The notes under the pieces are model-generated. The model saw only the letters and a list, made by a program, of their open reading frames with translations. It was not told where the DNA came from and did not search any database. Made by a program: the position numbers and the translations under genes. DNA of 41,096 nucleotides from Sphingomonadaceae bacterium (GTDB lineage Bacteria; Pseudomonadota; Alphaproteobacteria; Sphingomonadales; Sphingomonadaceae), in contig JAJUHA010000018.1 in NCBI GenBank assembly GCA_029268145.1, forward strand, positions 1 through 41,096, written 5' to 3'. Each line of letters begins with the position of its first letter. Within the stretch, counting starts at the first letter, position 1. Shown in pieces: positions 8,767 to 17,854 of this stretch.

Positions 8767-8804
8767 CAGCTGCCCCGGCGGGCCAGAGTGGCGGAGAGAG
8801 GCGG

Positions 8805-10325
8805 ATGCCGAGAAGTGGCAGCGCGGCGCAGCAGGATGGCCCCGGGCCGCTCAGCGTCGTCATCGCCGGCGGCGGCTCGGCGGGGTGGATGGCGGCGGCG
8901 GCCTTCGCCCGCTTCCTCGAGCGCGGCCATGCCGTCACGCTCGTCGAGAGCGAGGAGATCGGAACCGTCGGGGTGGGCGAGGCGACCATCCCGCAGATCC
9001 GGCTGTTCAACGCCGCGCTCGGCATCGACGAGGCGGAATTCCTCCGCGCCACCATGGGGACCATCAAGCTCGGGATCGCCTTCGACGGCTGGACCGCGCC
9101 GTCGAGCCATTACATCCATGGCTTCGGATCCGTGGGCCGGGACCTGGGGCTGGTGCCCTTCCATCATCTCTGGCTCCGGGCGCAGGCGCTCGGGATCGCC
9201 GGGCCGTTCGGCACCCATTCGCCCAACGTGGCGGCCGCCTGGGCCTGCCGGTTCAAGGCCGGGCCGCCGGGCGGGCTGGTCCATGCCTATCATTTCGACG
9301 CGGGCCTCTATGCCGCCTTCCTGAGGACACAGGCCGAGGCCGGCGGCGTCACGCGGCTGGAGGGCCGGATCGCCCGGGTCGAGACGGCGGGCGACACCGT
9401 GGTGGCGCTGCACCTTGCCGACGGGCGGCGGGTGGCGGGCGACCTCTTCGTCGATGCGACCGGGTTCCGGAGCCTGCTGCTCGGCGAGGCGCTCCAGGTC
9501 CCGTTCTCGGACTGGTCCCACTGGCTGCCCTGCGACCGGGCGATTGCCATGCCCTGCGCCCGGGCGGAGCCGCTGCTGCCCTTCACCCGGGCCATCGCGC
9601 ACGACGCCGGCTGGCGCTGGCGAATCCCGCTCCAGCACCGCACCGGAAACGGGATGGTCTTCTCCAGCCGCTTCATGGGCGAGGCCGAGGCGGAGGCGGC
9701 GCTGCGCGCCGCGCTCGACGGCGCGGCGACGGGCGAACCGCGGCTCCTCCGGTTCACCGCCGGCCGGCGGCAGGCCTTCTGGCGCGGCAACTGCGTCGCC
9801 ATCGGGCTGGCGAGCGGTTTCCTCGAGCCGCTCGAGTCGACCTCGATCCACCTTGTCCAGACCGCGATCGAGCGGATCCTCGCCTTCTGGCCCGGCCGCG
9901 CGGCGGGGCCCGCCGCAGTGGCCGAATACAACCGGCAGACGGCCTTCGAGTTCGAGCGGATCCGCGACTTCCTCATCCTCCACTACTGGGCGAACGGGCG
10001 CGACGCACCCTTCTGGCGCGAGCGGCGGGAGATGGCGCTGCCGGACACGCTCGCCGCAAAGCTTAACCTGTGGCGCGAGAGCGGGCGGGTGGTGCGAGAG
10101 GGCAATGAGCTCTTCACCGAGACCGGCTGGGCGCAGGTGCTGATCGGCCAGGGGGTCGAGGCCGGGGGCTGGCACCCGCTCGCCGACCAGATGACGGCGC
10201 GCGAGCTTGGCGAATGGCTCGCCCTCCAGGCCCGGCTGGTGCGCGACCGGGCGCAGCGCATGCCGAGCCACGCCGAGTGGATCGCCCGCGTGGCGGGCGC
10301 GAAGGCCGAGGGGGTGGCGGCATGA
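8805..10325 (+). CDS. flavin-dependent tryptophan halogenase family protein (paralogue 2)
   Basis: This 506-aa protein is a paralogue of the one at 1634-3154. It has GGGSAGW at residues 22-28, the catalytic-type lysine at 88 (TIKLGIAF), WRWRIP at 270-275 and the E-P-L-E-S-T-S segment, so all known halogenase signatures are intact. GGAGAGAGG precedes the ATG at 8805. It is the second gene of the receptor operon, immediately after the hairpin, and its stop overlaps the amylase start. Halogenases in TonB-receptor saccharide operons recur across Proteobacteria, but their natural substrate is unknown. Indole or another small aromatic is possible. No dedicated flavin reductase is in the window. Confidence 0.9.
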   Translation: MPRSGSAAQQDGPGPLSVVIAGGGSAGWMAAAAFARFLERGHAVTLVESEEIGTVGVGEATIPQIRLFNAALGIDEAEFLRATMGTIKLGIAFDGWTAPSSHYIHGFGSVGRDLGLVPFHHLWLRAQALGIAGPFGTHSPNVAAAWACRFKAGPPGGLVHAYHFDAGLYAAFLRTQAEAGGVTRLEGRIARVETAGDTVVALHLADGRRVAGDLFVDATGFRSLLLGEALQVPFSDWSHWLPCDRAIAMPCARAEPLLPFTRAIAHDAGWRWRIPLQHRTGNGMVFSSRFMGEAEAEAALRAALDGAATGEPRLLRFTAGRRQAFWRGNCVAIGLASGFLEPLESTSIHLVQTAIERILAFWPGRAAGPAAVAEYNRQTAFEFERIRDFLILHYWANGRDAPFWRERREMALPDTLAAKLNLWRESGRVVREGNELFTETGWAQVLIGQGVEAGGWHPLADQMTARELGEWLALQARLVRDRAQRMPSHAEWIARVAGAKAEGVAA

Positions 10326-12109
10326 GGGCGTGCCCCGCTCGCCTTGCCGCGCTGCTCGGGCTGCTGCTGGCCATGCCGGCGCTTGCCGCGGGCCACCGCG
10401 AGCGGCTGCCCGAGGACGAGATCATCTACTTCCTGCTTCCCGACCGGTTCGAGAATGGCGACCCTTCGAACGACCGGGGCGGGCGCAGCGGCGGGCGGCT
10501 CGAGACCGGGTTCGACCCGACCCACAAGGGCTTCTACCTCGGCGGCGATCTCGCCGGCCTCACCAAGCGGCTGGACTATCTGCAGGGGCTGGGCGTCACC
10601 GCCATCTGGCTCGGGCCCATCTACGCGAACAAGCCCGTGCAGGGGCCGCCGGGCGCGGAATCGGCCGGCTACCACGGCTACTGGATCCTCGACTTCACCC
10701 GGCCCGACCCGCATTTCGGCACCGAGGCGGAGTTCGCCGCCTTCGTGAAGGCCGCGCATGCGCGGGGGCTGAAGGTCTATCTCGACATCATCACCAACCA
10801 CAGCGCCGACGTGATCCGCTACCGGGAGTGCAGCTTCGCCGCGTGCACCTACCGCAGCCGGGCGGACTATCCCTATGGCCGGCGCGGCGGGCCGGGGGGC
10901 GAGGCGATCAACCCCGGCTTCCTCGGCGACCAGGTCATGACGGCGGAGAGTTTCGCGAGGCTGACCGACATGCGCTTCGCCTACGAGCCCTTCGTGCCGC
11001 CGGGCGAGGAGCGGGCGAAGGTGCCGGACTGGCTCAACGACATCCGCTTCTACCACAACCGGGGCGAGACCAGCTTCCGCGGCGAGGACAGCCGGTTCGG
11101 CGATTTCGCCGGGCTCGACGACCTCTTCACCGAGCATCCGCGCGTTGTGGAGGGGATGATCGAGATCTTCGGCGGCTGGATCGACCGCCACGGGGTGGAC
11201 GGCTTCCGGATCGACACGGCGCGGCACGTGAACCCGGAATTCTGGCAGGCGTTCGTCCCGGCCATGCTGGCGCGGGCGAGAGCCAGGGGCATTCCGAACT
11301 TCCACATCTTCGGCGAGGTCTATGACCCGGATCCGGGCATGCTGGCGCGCTTCACCCATGTCGACCGCTTCCCCGCCGTGCTCGACTTCGGCTTCCAGGC
11401 CGCGGTTGCCGACGTGGTGGCCAGGGGCGCGCCGACCGACCGGCTCGATGCGCTGTTCGCGAAGGATGTGCTCTACGCCGGCGGCGAGGCGGCGGCGCTC
11501 AGGCTGCCCACCTTCCTCGGCAACCATGACATGGGGCGGATCGGCCACATGATCGACGCCGCCAACCCGCAGGCCAGCGAGGCCGAGCGGCTGGGCCGCG
11601 CCAGGCTCGCCCATGCCCTGCTCCTTCTCCTGCGCGGGGTTCCCACCCTCTATTCGGGCGACGAGCAGGGATTTGCCGGCGACGGCGGCGACCAGGACGC
11701 GCGCCAGCCGCTGTTCGCAAGCCAGGTCGCGAGCTACGCCGACGACCGCCTCATCGGGACGAAGGCGACCGTGGCGGAGGCGAACTTCGACACCGGCCAC
11801 CCGCTCTACCGCCACATCGCCGGGCTGGCCGCGCTCCGCCAGCGCGAGGTGGCGCTGCGGCGCGGGAGCCAGGCCATCCTCGCCTCGGGGCCGGCGCCCG
11901 GCCTCTTCGCCGTCGAGCGGCGGCACGGCGCGGACCGGCTGCTCCTCGCCTTCAACACGAGCGACCGGCCGATCGCCGCCCGCGCCGCGGTGGATCCGGC
12001 GATCGCGCGGCTCGAGCCGCTCGACGGGCCCTGCCCGGCCCCGGACGCGCCGGGAAGCTGGCGCGTCGCGCTGCCGCCCTTCGGCCACATGGTCTGCCGG
12101 GTGCGATGA
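10322..12109 (+). CDS. exported alpha-amylase (GH13)
   Basis: This 595-aa protein begins with a signal peptide (MRACPARLAALLGLLLAMPA, cleavage near L-A-A-G), placing it in the periplasm or at the cell surface. GH13 region I reads LDIITNHS. Region II reads GVDGFRIDTARH with the nucleophile Asp at about 298. Region III reads FHIFGEVYD with the acid/base Glu at about 332. Region IV reads FLGNHD with Asp at about 403. It should cut internal alpha-1,4 bonds of imported maltodextrin. The start at 10322 is chosen for the signal peptide and the ATGA overlap with the halogenase stop; a longer reading from 10214 adds a non-signal Arg/Gly/Pro-rich stretch inside the upstream gene. Confidence 0.9.
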   Translation: MRACPARLAALLGLLLAMPALAAGHRERLPEDEIIYFLLPDRFENGDPSNDRGGRSGGRLETGFDPTHKGFYLGGDLAGLTKRLDYLQGLGVTAIWLGPIYANKPVQGPPGAESAGYHGYWILDFTRPDPHFGTEAEFAAFVKAAHARGLKVYLDIITNHSADVIRYRECSFAACTYRSRADYPYGRRGGPGGEAINPGFLGDQVMTAESFARLTDMRFAYEPFVPPGEERAKVPDWLNDIRFYHNRGETSFRGEDSRFGDFAGLDDLFTEHPRVVEGMIEIFGGWIDRHGVDGFRIDTARHVNPEFWQAFVPAMLARARARGIPNFHIFGEVYDPDPGMLARFTHVDRFPAVLDFGFQAAVADVVARGAPTDRLDALFAKDVLYAGGEAAALRLPTFLGNHDMGRIGHMIDAANPQASEAERLGRARLAHALLLLLRGVPTLYSGDEQGFAGDGGDQDARQPLFASQVASYADDRLIGTKATVAEANFDTGHPLYRHIAGLAALRQREVALRRGSQAILASGPAPGLFAVERRHGADRLLLAFNTSDRPIAARAAVDPAIARLEPLDGPCPAPDAPGSWRVALPPFGHMVCRVR

Positions 12110-13728
12110 CGGGGATGCTGGCGCCAGAGCCGCGCCGCGCGCGCGCACGGGCGGTGCCCTGGTGGAAGGGCGCCACCATCTATCAGGTCTATCCGCGGAG
12201 CTTCCTCGACACCGATGGCGACGGGGTCGGCGACCTTCCGGGGATCACTGCAAGGCTTCCCCACATCGCCTCGCTCGGAGTCGATGCGGTCTGGATCTCG
12301 CCCTTCTACCGCTCGCCGATGAAGGACTTCGGCTACGACATCGCCGATCACTGCGCGGTCGACCCGCTGTTCGGCACGCTCGCCGACTTCGACGCGCTGG
12401 TCGCCCGCGCCCATGGTCTTGGCCTCCGGGTGATCCTCGACCAGGTGTGGTCGCACACGTCCGACGCGCATCCATGGTTCGCCGAAAGCCGGGCGAGCCG
12501 GACCGGCCGCCGCGCCGACTGGTATGTCTGGGCCGACCCCCGTCCGGACGGCAGCCCGCCTTCGAACTGGCAGAGCGTGTTCGGCGGACCGGCATGGACC
12601 TGGGACGCGCGGCGCGGCCAATATTATCTGCACAATTTCCTGAAGGAGCAGCCCGACCTCAACCTCCACAACCCCGAGGTGGCGGAAGCCGTGCTCGACG
12701 TGGCGCGCTTCTGGCTGGCACGCGGAGTCGATGGCTTCCGGCTCGATGCCATCAACTTCGCGATGCACGACCCGAAGCTGCGGAACAACCCGCCCGCCCC
12801 CGACCGGGGCGAAGCGCGGACCCGGCCGTTCGACTTCCAGATCCGCCGCCACAACATGAGCCACCCCGCCATTCCCGGGTTCCTCGAGAAGGTGCGCGCC
12901 GTGCTCGACGCAGCCGGCGGGGCCTTCGCCGTGGCCGAGGTGGGCGGGCCCGAGCCGCTGCGGGAGATGCGCGCCTTCACCCGCCCCGGCCGCCTGCACT
13001 CGGCCTATGGCTTCGCCTTCCTCTACGCGCCGGCGCTCTCGCCGGCCCTCGTGGTCGAGGCCATGGCGCAATGGCCCGACCGGCCGGGCACGGGCTGGCC
13101 GAGCTGGGCCTTCTCCAACCATGACGCCGCGCGCGCGGTCTCGCGCTGGGCGCCGGCGCACAGGCGCGAGGCCATGGCGCGGCTGCTGCTCGCGCTCCTC
13201 GTCTCGCTCAGGGGAAATGTCTTCCTCTACCAGGGCGAGGAGCTGGGGCTTTCCCAGGTCGAGGTGCCGTTCGAGCGGCTGCAGGACCCCGAGGCGATCG
13301 CCAACTGGCCGCTGACGCTCGCGCGCGACGGGGCGCGGACGCCGATGCCATGGGAGCAAAACGCCCCCAACGCCGGATTTTCGGCGGCCGAGCCCTGGCT
13401 GCCGCTCGGGCCCGACCATACGGCGCTTGCCGTCGATGCGCAGGACGCCGACCCGGGCTCGGTGCTCGCGCTCACCCGGGCGCTCGTCGCGCTGCGCCGG
13501 GCCGAGCCGGCGCTCCGGCTCGGGCGGTTCGAGCCCGTCCACGCCGACGAGGCGCTCCTCGTCTTCGACCGTGCGCGCGGGCGGGCGCGGCTGCGCTGCC
13601 TCTTCAACCTGTCGGCCGAGCGGAGCGTCGCCCATGCGCTTTCGGCCGGGCCGGCGCTGGCGGCGGGGAGTGGCGCCGAGGCGGGCCGGCTGCCGCCGCT
13701 CGGCTGGCGGATCGAGAAGGTGGCATGA
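12106..13728 (+). CDS. cytoplasmic alpha-glucosidase (GH13, oligo-1,6-glucosidase type)
   Basis: This 540-aa protein has no signal peptide and starts with the W-W-K-G-A-T-I-Y-Q-V-Y-P-R-S-F segment typical of alpha-glucosidase/oligo-1,6-glucosidase enzymes (probably GH13 subfamily 23). The nucleophile Asp is at about 214 (GFRLDAINF), the acid/base Glu at about 278 (VAEVGG), and the region IV Asp at about 340 (FSNHD). It should hydrolyse maltose and short dextrins imported by the MFS carrier to glucose, the substrate for Glk in the same operon. It overlaps both neighbours by four bases (ATGA). Confidence 0.92.
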   Translation: MTGMLAPEPRRARARAVPWWKGATIYQVYPRSFLDTDGDGVGDLPGITARLPHIASLGVDAVWISPFYRSPMKDFGYDIADHCAVDPLFGTLADFDALVARAHGLGLRVILDQVWSHTSDAHPWFAESRASRTGRRADWYVWADPRPDGSPPSNWQSVFGGPAWTWDARRGQYYLHNFLKEQPDLNLHNPEVAEAVLDVARFWLARGVDGFRLDAINFAMHDPKLRNNPPAPDRGEARTRPFDFQIRRHNMSHPAIPGFLEKVRAVLDAAGGAFAVAEVGGPEPLREMRAFTRPGRLHSAYGFAFLYAPALSPALVVEAMAQWPDRPGTGWPSWAFSNHDAARAVSRWAPAHRREAMARLLLALLVSLRGNVFLYQGEELGLSQVEVPFERLQDPEAIANWPLTLARDGARTPMPWEQNAPNAGFSAAEPWLPLGPDHTALAVDAQDADPGSVLALTRALVALRRAEPALRLGRFEPVHADEALLVFDRARGRARLRCLFNLSAERSVAHALSAGPALAAGSGAEAGRLPPLGWRIEKVA

Positions 13729-15794
13729 GGATGATCGCACCCGCGCTGCGGATGCTGGTGCTGGCGCTGCTGGTCGCCTTTCCGGCGCTCGCCGCCGAGC
13801 GGCTGACCTCCCCCGACGGGCGGATCGAGGTGACGGTCGCGGTGACCGGCGACGGCCGCGCGACCTGGGCGGTCAGCCGCGACGGCCGGCCGCTCATCGC
13901 GCCGTCCGCGCTCGGCTTCATCCTCGCTGACGCCCCCAAGCTCGACCGCAACCTCGCCATCGGCCATGTCCGCCGGACCCGCGCCGACAGCCGCTGGGAG
14001 CAGCCCTGGGGCGAGCGGCGCTTCGTCGTCGACCGCCACGCGGCGATGCGCCTGACCTTCACCGAGACCACGCGCCTCGGCCGCAGCTTCGACCTCGAGG
14101 TCCGCGCCTTCGACACGGGTGTCGGCTTCCGCTTCCATTTCCCCGAGGCGCTCGGGCGGATGCGCGTGGTGGAGGAGCTGACCGAGTTCGACATCGCGAC
14201 CGAGGGCACCGCCTGGTGGACGCAGGGCGGGCAGTGGAACCGCTACGAGCAGCTCTACAACCGCACCCGCGTGGAAGGCATCGGCCAGGCCCACACCCCG
14301 CTGACGCTGCGGCTCGACACGGGCGTGCATCTCGCCCTCCACGAGGCCGCGCTCGTCGACTGGCCGGCGATGTGGCTGACGCGGATCGAGGGGCGGCGCC
14401 TCAAGGCGCGGCTGTCTCCGGCAGCGGAGGGCCCGCCCGCGGTCGTCACCGCGCCCTTCGCGACTCCCTGGCGCGTCCTCCTGGTGGGCGACGATGCCGC
14501 CGCGCTCTACAATGCCTCCGACATCATCCTGAACCTGAACGCGCCCAACCGGCTCGGCGACGTCTCCTGGGTGACGCCATTCAAATATGCCGGCGTCTGG
14601 TGGGAAATGCACCTCGACACGAAGACCTGGGCAACCGGACCGCGCCACGGCGCGACCATGGCGAACGTGCGCCGGCACATCGACTTCGCCGCCGCCAACG
14701 GCCTGCGCGGCGTGCTGGTGGAGGGGTGGAACCGGGGCTGGGACGGCGACTGGTTCGGGCACGGCGAGGACTTCTCCTTCACCGAGAGCGCGGGCGACTT
14801 CGACCTGGCCGAGGCCGCCCGCTACGCCCGGGCGAAGGGCGTGCGCCTCGTGGGCCACCACGAGACCGCCGGCGACATCGCGACCTACGAGCCGCAGCTT
14901 TCCGCCGCGCTCGATCTCTACGCGCGGCACGGCGTGGACAGCGTCAAGACCGGCTATGTGGCCGACGCCGGCGGCATCCGCGCGCGCACCCCCGATGGGC
15001 GGATCGTCTATGAATGGCATGACGGCCAGCGGATGGTGCGCCACCATCTCCATGTGGTGGAGGAGGCGGCGAAGCGGAGGATCGCGGTCAACCCGCACGA
15101 GCCGGTGAAGGACACCGGGCTGCGGCGGACCTACCCGAACTGGGTGAGCCGCGAAGGCGCGCGCGGCATGGAATACAATGCCTGGGGCAGCCCGCCCAAC
15201 CCGGCAAGCCACGAGGCGACGCTGGTCTTCACCCGGATGCTCGCCGGCCCGATGGACTACACGCCAGGGATCGTCAGCCTCGAGGGCCGCGGCGGCATGC
15301 CGATCGCCGGCACCGTCGCGCGCCAGCTTGCCCTCTATCTCCTCATCTACTCCCCCATCCAGATGGTGCCCGACCTGCCGGAGAATTACGAAAGGGTGCC
15401 CGCTGCGCTGCGCTTCATCCGCGAGGTGCCGGTGGACTGGGAGGAGAGCCGGATGCTCGCCGGCGATGTCGGCGGCCATGCCGTCATCGCGCGGAAGGAC
15501 CGGGCGACCGGCACCTGGTGGCTGGGCGGGATCGCAACCGATTCGCCGCGCGAGATCAGGCTCCCGCTCGACTTCCTCGAGCCCGGCCGGCGCTATCGGG
15601 CGACCGTCTGGAAGGACGGGCCGGGCGGCCCGAAGGACCTTCGGGTCGAGACCGTCGAGGTCCGGGGCGGCGCGCCGTGGACGGTCAGCATGGCGCCCGG
15701 CGGCGGCCATGCGGTGCGCTTCGACGCCCGGAAGGGCGAGGCGGGCGGGCCCGCTGCCCGGCCACCGGCCGCCAAGCGCCCCGAGCGGCGCTGA
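13725..15794 (+). CDS. exported GH97 alpha-glucosidase, inverting SusB-like type
   Basis: This 689-aa protein has a signal peptide (MIAPALRMLVLALLVAFPAL, ending A-L-A-A). It has the GH97 layout: an N-terminal beta-sandwich, then a catalytic barrel, then a short beta domain. Three glutamates match the inverting SusB group: HHETAG (E380), NPHEPVK (E459) and RGMEYNAW (E483). The E459-E483 spacing of 24 equals that of SusB. It should release glucose from the non-reducing ends of malto-oligosaccharides in the periplasm. GAGAAGG precedes the ATG at 13725; an ATG at 13731 is also possible. It ends one base before zwf. Confidence 0.92.
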   Translation: MRMIAPALRMLVLALLVAFPALAAERLTSPDGRIEVTVAVTGDGRATWAVSRDGRPLIAPSALGFILADAPKLDRNLAIGHVRRTRADSRWEQPWGERRFVVDRHAAMRLTFTETTRLGRSFDLEVRAFDTGVGFRFHFPEALGRMRVVEELTEFDIATEGTAWWTQGGQWNRYEQLYNRTRVEGIGQAHTPLTLRLDTGVHLALHEAALVDWPAMWLTRIEGRRLKARLSPAAEGPPAVVTAPFATPWRVLLVGDDAAALYNASDIILNLNAPNRLGDVSWVTPFKYAGVWWEMHLDTKTWATGPRHGATMANVRRHIDFAAANGLRGVLVEGWNRGWDGDWFGHGEDFSFTESAGDFDLAEAARYARAKGVRLVGHHETAGDIATYEPQLSAALDLYARHGVDSVKTGYVADAGGIRARTPDGRIVYEWHDGQRMVRHHLHVVEEAAKRRIAVNPHEPVKDTGLRRTYPNWVSREGARGMEYNAWGSPPNPASHEATLVFTRMLAGPMDYTPGIVSLEGRGGMPIAGTVARQLALYLLIYSPIQMVPDLPENYERVPAALRFIREVPVDWEESRMLAGDVGGHAVIARKDRATGTWWLGGIATDSPREIRLPLDFLEPGRRYRATVWKDGPGGPKDLRVETVEVRGGAPWTVSMAPGGGHAVRFDARKGEAGGPAARPPAAKRPERR

Positions 15795-15795
15795 G

Positions 15796-17220
15796 ATGGC
15801 CGCCCTCATCCTCTTCGGCGCGACCGGCGATCTCGCCCGCCGGATGCTCCTGCCCTCGCTCTACGGGCTCCATGCCGATGGCCTGCTCGCCGCCGGCTTC
15901 CGCATCGTCGGCACGGCGCGCAGCGCGCTCGACGCGGCCGGTTTCCGGGCGCTTGCGGCCGAGGCCGTCGCGACCCACGCCCCGGGGCTCGACCGCGCCG
16001 GGCTGCCCGCCTTCCTCGACCGGCTCGCCTATGTCCGGCTCGACGCGCGCGACGCCGCCGGCTTCGCCCGGCTGGCCGAGGCGGCGGGCGAGACGGTGGC
16101 CATCTTCCTCTCCACCGCGCCCGACCTGTTCGCCCCCACCATCGCCGGGCTGGCTGCTGCCGGGCTGGCCGGCGACGGCGTGCGCCTCGCGCTCGAGAAG
16201 CCGCTGGGCAGCGATCTTTCGAGCTCGAAGGCGATCAACGACGCGGTGGGCGCGCTGTTCCCGGAGGAACGGATCTTCCGGATCGACCATTATCTCGGCA
16301 AGGAAGCGGTGCAGAACCTGCTGGCGCTGCGCTTCGCCAACAGCCTGTTCGAGCCGCTGTGGCGGGCGGACTCGATCGCCCATGTCCAGCTGACGGTGGC
16401 CGAGACGGTCGGCCTCGAGGGCCGCGGCGCAACCTATGATGGCGTCGGTGCGCTGCGCGACATGGTGCAGAACCACATGCTCCAGCTGCTCGCGCTGACC
16501 GCGATGGAGCCGCCGGCCCGGCTTTCGGCCGGGGCGGTCCGGGCCGAGAAGGTGAAGGTGCTCGACGCGCTCCGCCCCATCGCGGCAGCCGAGGTCGAGC
16601 GGCTCACCGTGCGCGGCCAGTATGTGGCCGGCGCAGTCAACGGGGCGCCGGTTCCCGGCTATGCCGAGGAGCTCGGCCACCCTTCCGCCACCGAGAGCTT
16701 CGTCGCGCTCAAGCTCCACATCGACAACTGGCGCTGGCGCGGCGTGCCCTTCTACCTGCGCACCGGCAAGCGCCTCGCCCGGCGGACGTCGGAGATCGTG
16801 ATCGCGATGAACCCGGTGCCGCACTCGATCTTCGGCGAGGCGGGGCTCAGGGCGAACCGGCTGGTCATCGGCCTCCAGCCCGAGGAGAGCATCCGCCTGG
16901 TGCTGATGGCGAAGGTGCCCGGGCTCGACCGCGACGGCATGCGGCTGAAGCCGGTCGCGCTCGACCTCGTCGACCGCGCCGCGCTCGCCGAGAGCCGGCG
17001 GCGGATCGCCTACGAGCGGCTGCTGCTCGATCTCGTCGAGGGGCGGTCCACCCTGTTCGTCGGCCGCGCCGAGGTGGAGGCGCAATGGGCCTTCATCGAC
17101 CAGGTGCGCGCCGGCTGGGCGACGACCGGGATGGCGCCCTCGCCCTATGTCGCCGGCTCCTGGGGCCCGCCGGAGGCCTTCGCGCTCGTGGGCCGCGACG
17201 GGGTGGACTGGAATGGCTGA
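15796..17220 (+). CDS. zwf: glucose-6-phosphate 1-dehydrogenase
   Basis: This 474-aa enzyme oxidises glucose 6-phosphate to 6-phosphogluconolactone with NAD(P), the first step of the Entner-Doudoroff route. It has the nucleotide-binding GATGDLARRMLLPSLY at the N-terminus and the substrate-binding RIDHYLGKE motif with the catalytic-region histidine. The ATG at 15796 follows the GH97 stop by one base and there is no separate promoter space. The stop overlaps pgl by eight bases. Its place directly behind glycoside hydrolase genes couples sugar oxidation to maltodextrin induction. Confidence 0.96.
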   Translation: MAALILFGATGDLARRMLLPSLYGLHADGLLAAGFRIVGTARSALDAAGFRALAAEAVATHAPGLDRAGLPAFLDRLAYVRLDARDAAGFARLAEAAGETVAIFLSTAPDLFAPTIAGLAAAGLAGDGVRLALEKPLGSDLSSSKAINDAVGALFPEERIFRIDHYLGKEAVQNLLALRFANSLFEPLWRADSIAHVQLTVAETVGLEGRGATYDGVGALRDMVQNHMLQLLALTAMEPPARLSAGAVRAEKVKVLDALRPIAAAEVERLTVRGQYVAGAVNGAPVPGYAEELGHPSATESFVALKLHIDNWRWRGVPFYLRTGKRLARRTSEIVIAMNPVPHSIFGEAGLRANRLVIGLQPEESIRLVLMAKVPGLDRDGMRLKPVALDLVDRAALAESRRRIAYERLLLDLVEGRSTLFVGRAEVEAQWAFIDQVRAGWATTGMAPSPYVAGSWGPPEAFALVGRDGVDWNG

Positions 17221-17854
17221 CCTCGTCTGGCGGGAGCATCCGCACGCGGGCCGGTTCGCCGGAGCGGTCGCAGCCGAAGTGACCGATGCGATCGCCCGGG
17301 TGATGCAGCCGGGCCGGCGGGTGCTGGCGGCCTTTCCCGGCGGCGCGACTCCCGCGCCGGTCTTCGCCATGCTGCCGCGCGAGCCCTGGGCGTGGGACCG
17401 GGTGACCATCCTGCCCACCGACGAGCGCGACGTGGCCGAGGATCATCCGCTTTCCAACATCGGCGCGCTGCGGCGGGCGCTCGGCAATCTCGGCGCCGAC
17501 CTCCGCCCGCTGGCAGCTGCCGAGGCCCTCCCCTTCCCGCTCGATCTCGCCTGGCTCGGGATGGGCGAGGACGGGCATGTCGCCTCGCTCTTTCCGGGCC
17601 CGGACCTCGAGGCCGCCTTCGCGACCGATGCGCGCCTCGTCCGGGTCCGGCCCGACCCGCTGCCCGAAGGCGCGCCGGTCACCCGGACCAGCCTCTCGGC
17701 CCGCGCGCTGGCGGACGCCCGCGTGCTGCTGCTCGCCATCCGCGGCGCGGCGAAGCGGGCGGTGCTGGAGGAGGCGGCGGCGACCGCGACGCGCCCGGTC
17801 GGGCGGCTCTTCGCCATGGTCTCCGGGCCGGTGCTGGTGCACTGGTGCCCGTGA
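17213..17854 (+). CDS. pgl: 6-phosphogluconolactonase
   Basis: This 213-aa protein of the DevB/SOL family hydrolyses 6-phosphogluconolactone to 6-phosphogluconate in the cytosol. Conserved features are an A-x-x-G-G-x-T/A-P-like segment ([11 protein letters not shown]), PTDERDV, and [16 protein letters not shown]. The start ATG at 17213 lies inside the end of zwf and gives the normal family length. A GTG at 17147 would put 22 extra residues inside zwf. The stop overlaps the edd start by one base. Confidence 0.94.
   Translation: MADLVWREHPHAGRFAGAVAAEVTDAIARVMQPGRRVLAAFPGGATPAPVFAMLPREPWAWDRVTILPTDERDVAEDHPLSNIGALRRALGNLGADLRPLAAAEALPFPLDLAWLGMGEDGHVASLFPGPDLEAAFATDARLVRVRPDPLPEGAPVTRTSLSARALADARVLLLAIRGAAKRAVLEEAAATATRPVGRLFAMVSGPVLVHWCP

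Noticed and set aside
6681-10271. A 1196-codon open frame on the minus strand
   Set aside because: It is antisense to the TonB receptor and second halogenase, which have full family motifs. Its translation is Arg/Glu/Gly/Pro-rich low complexity with no domain, typical of shadow frames in GC-rich DNA.
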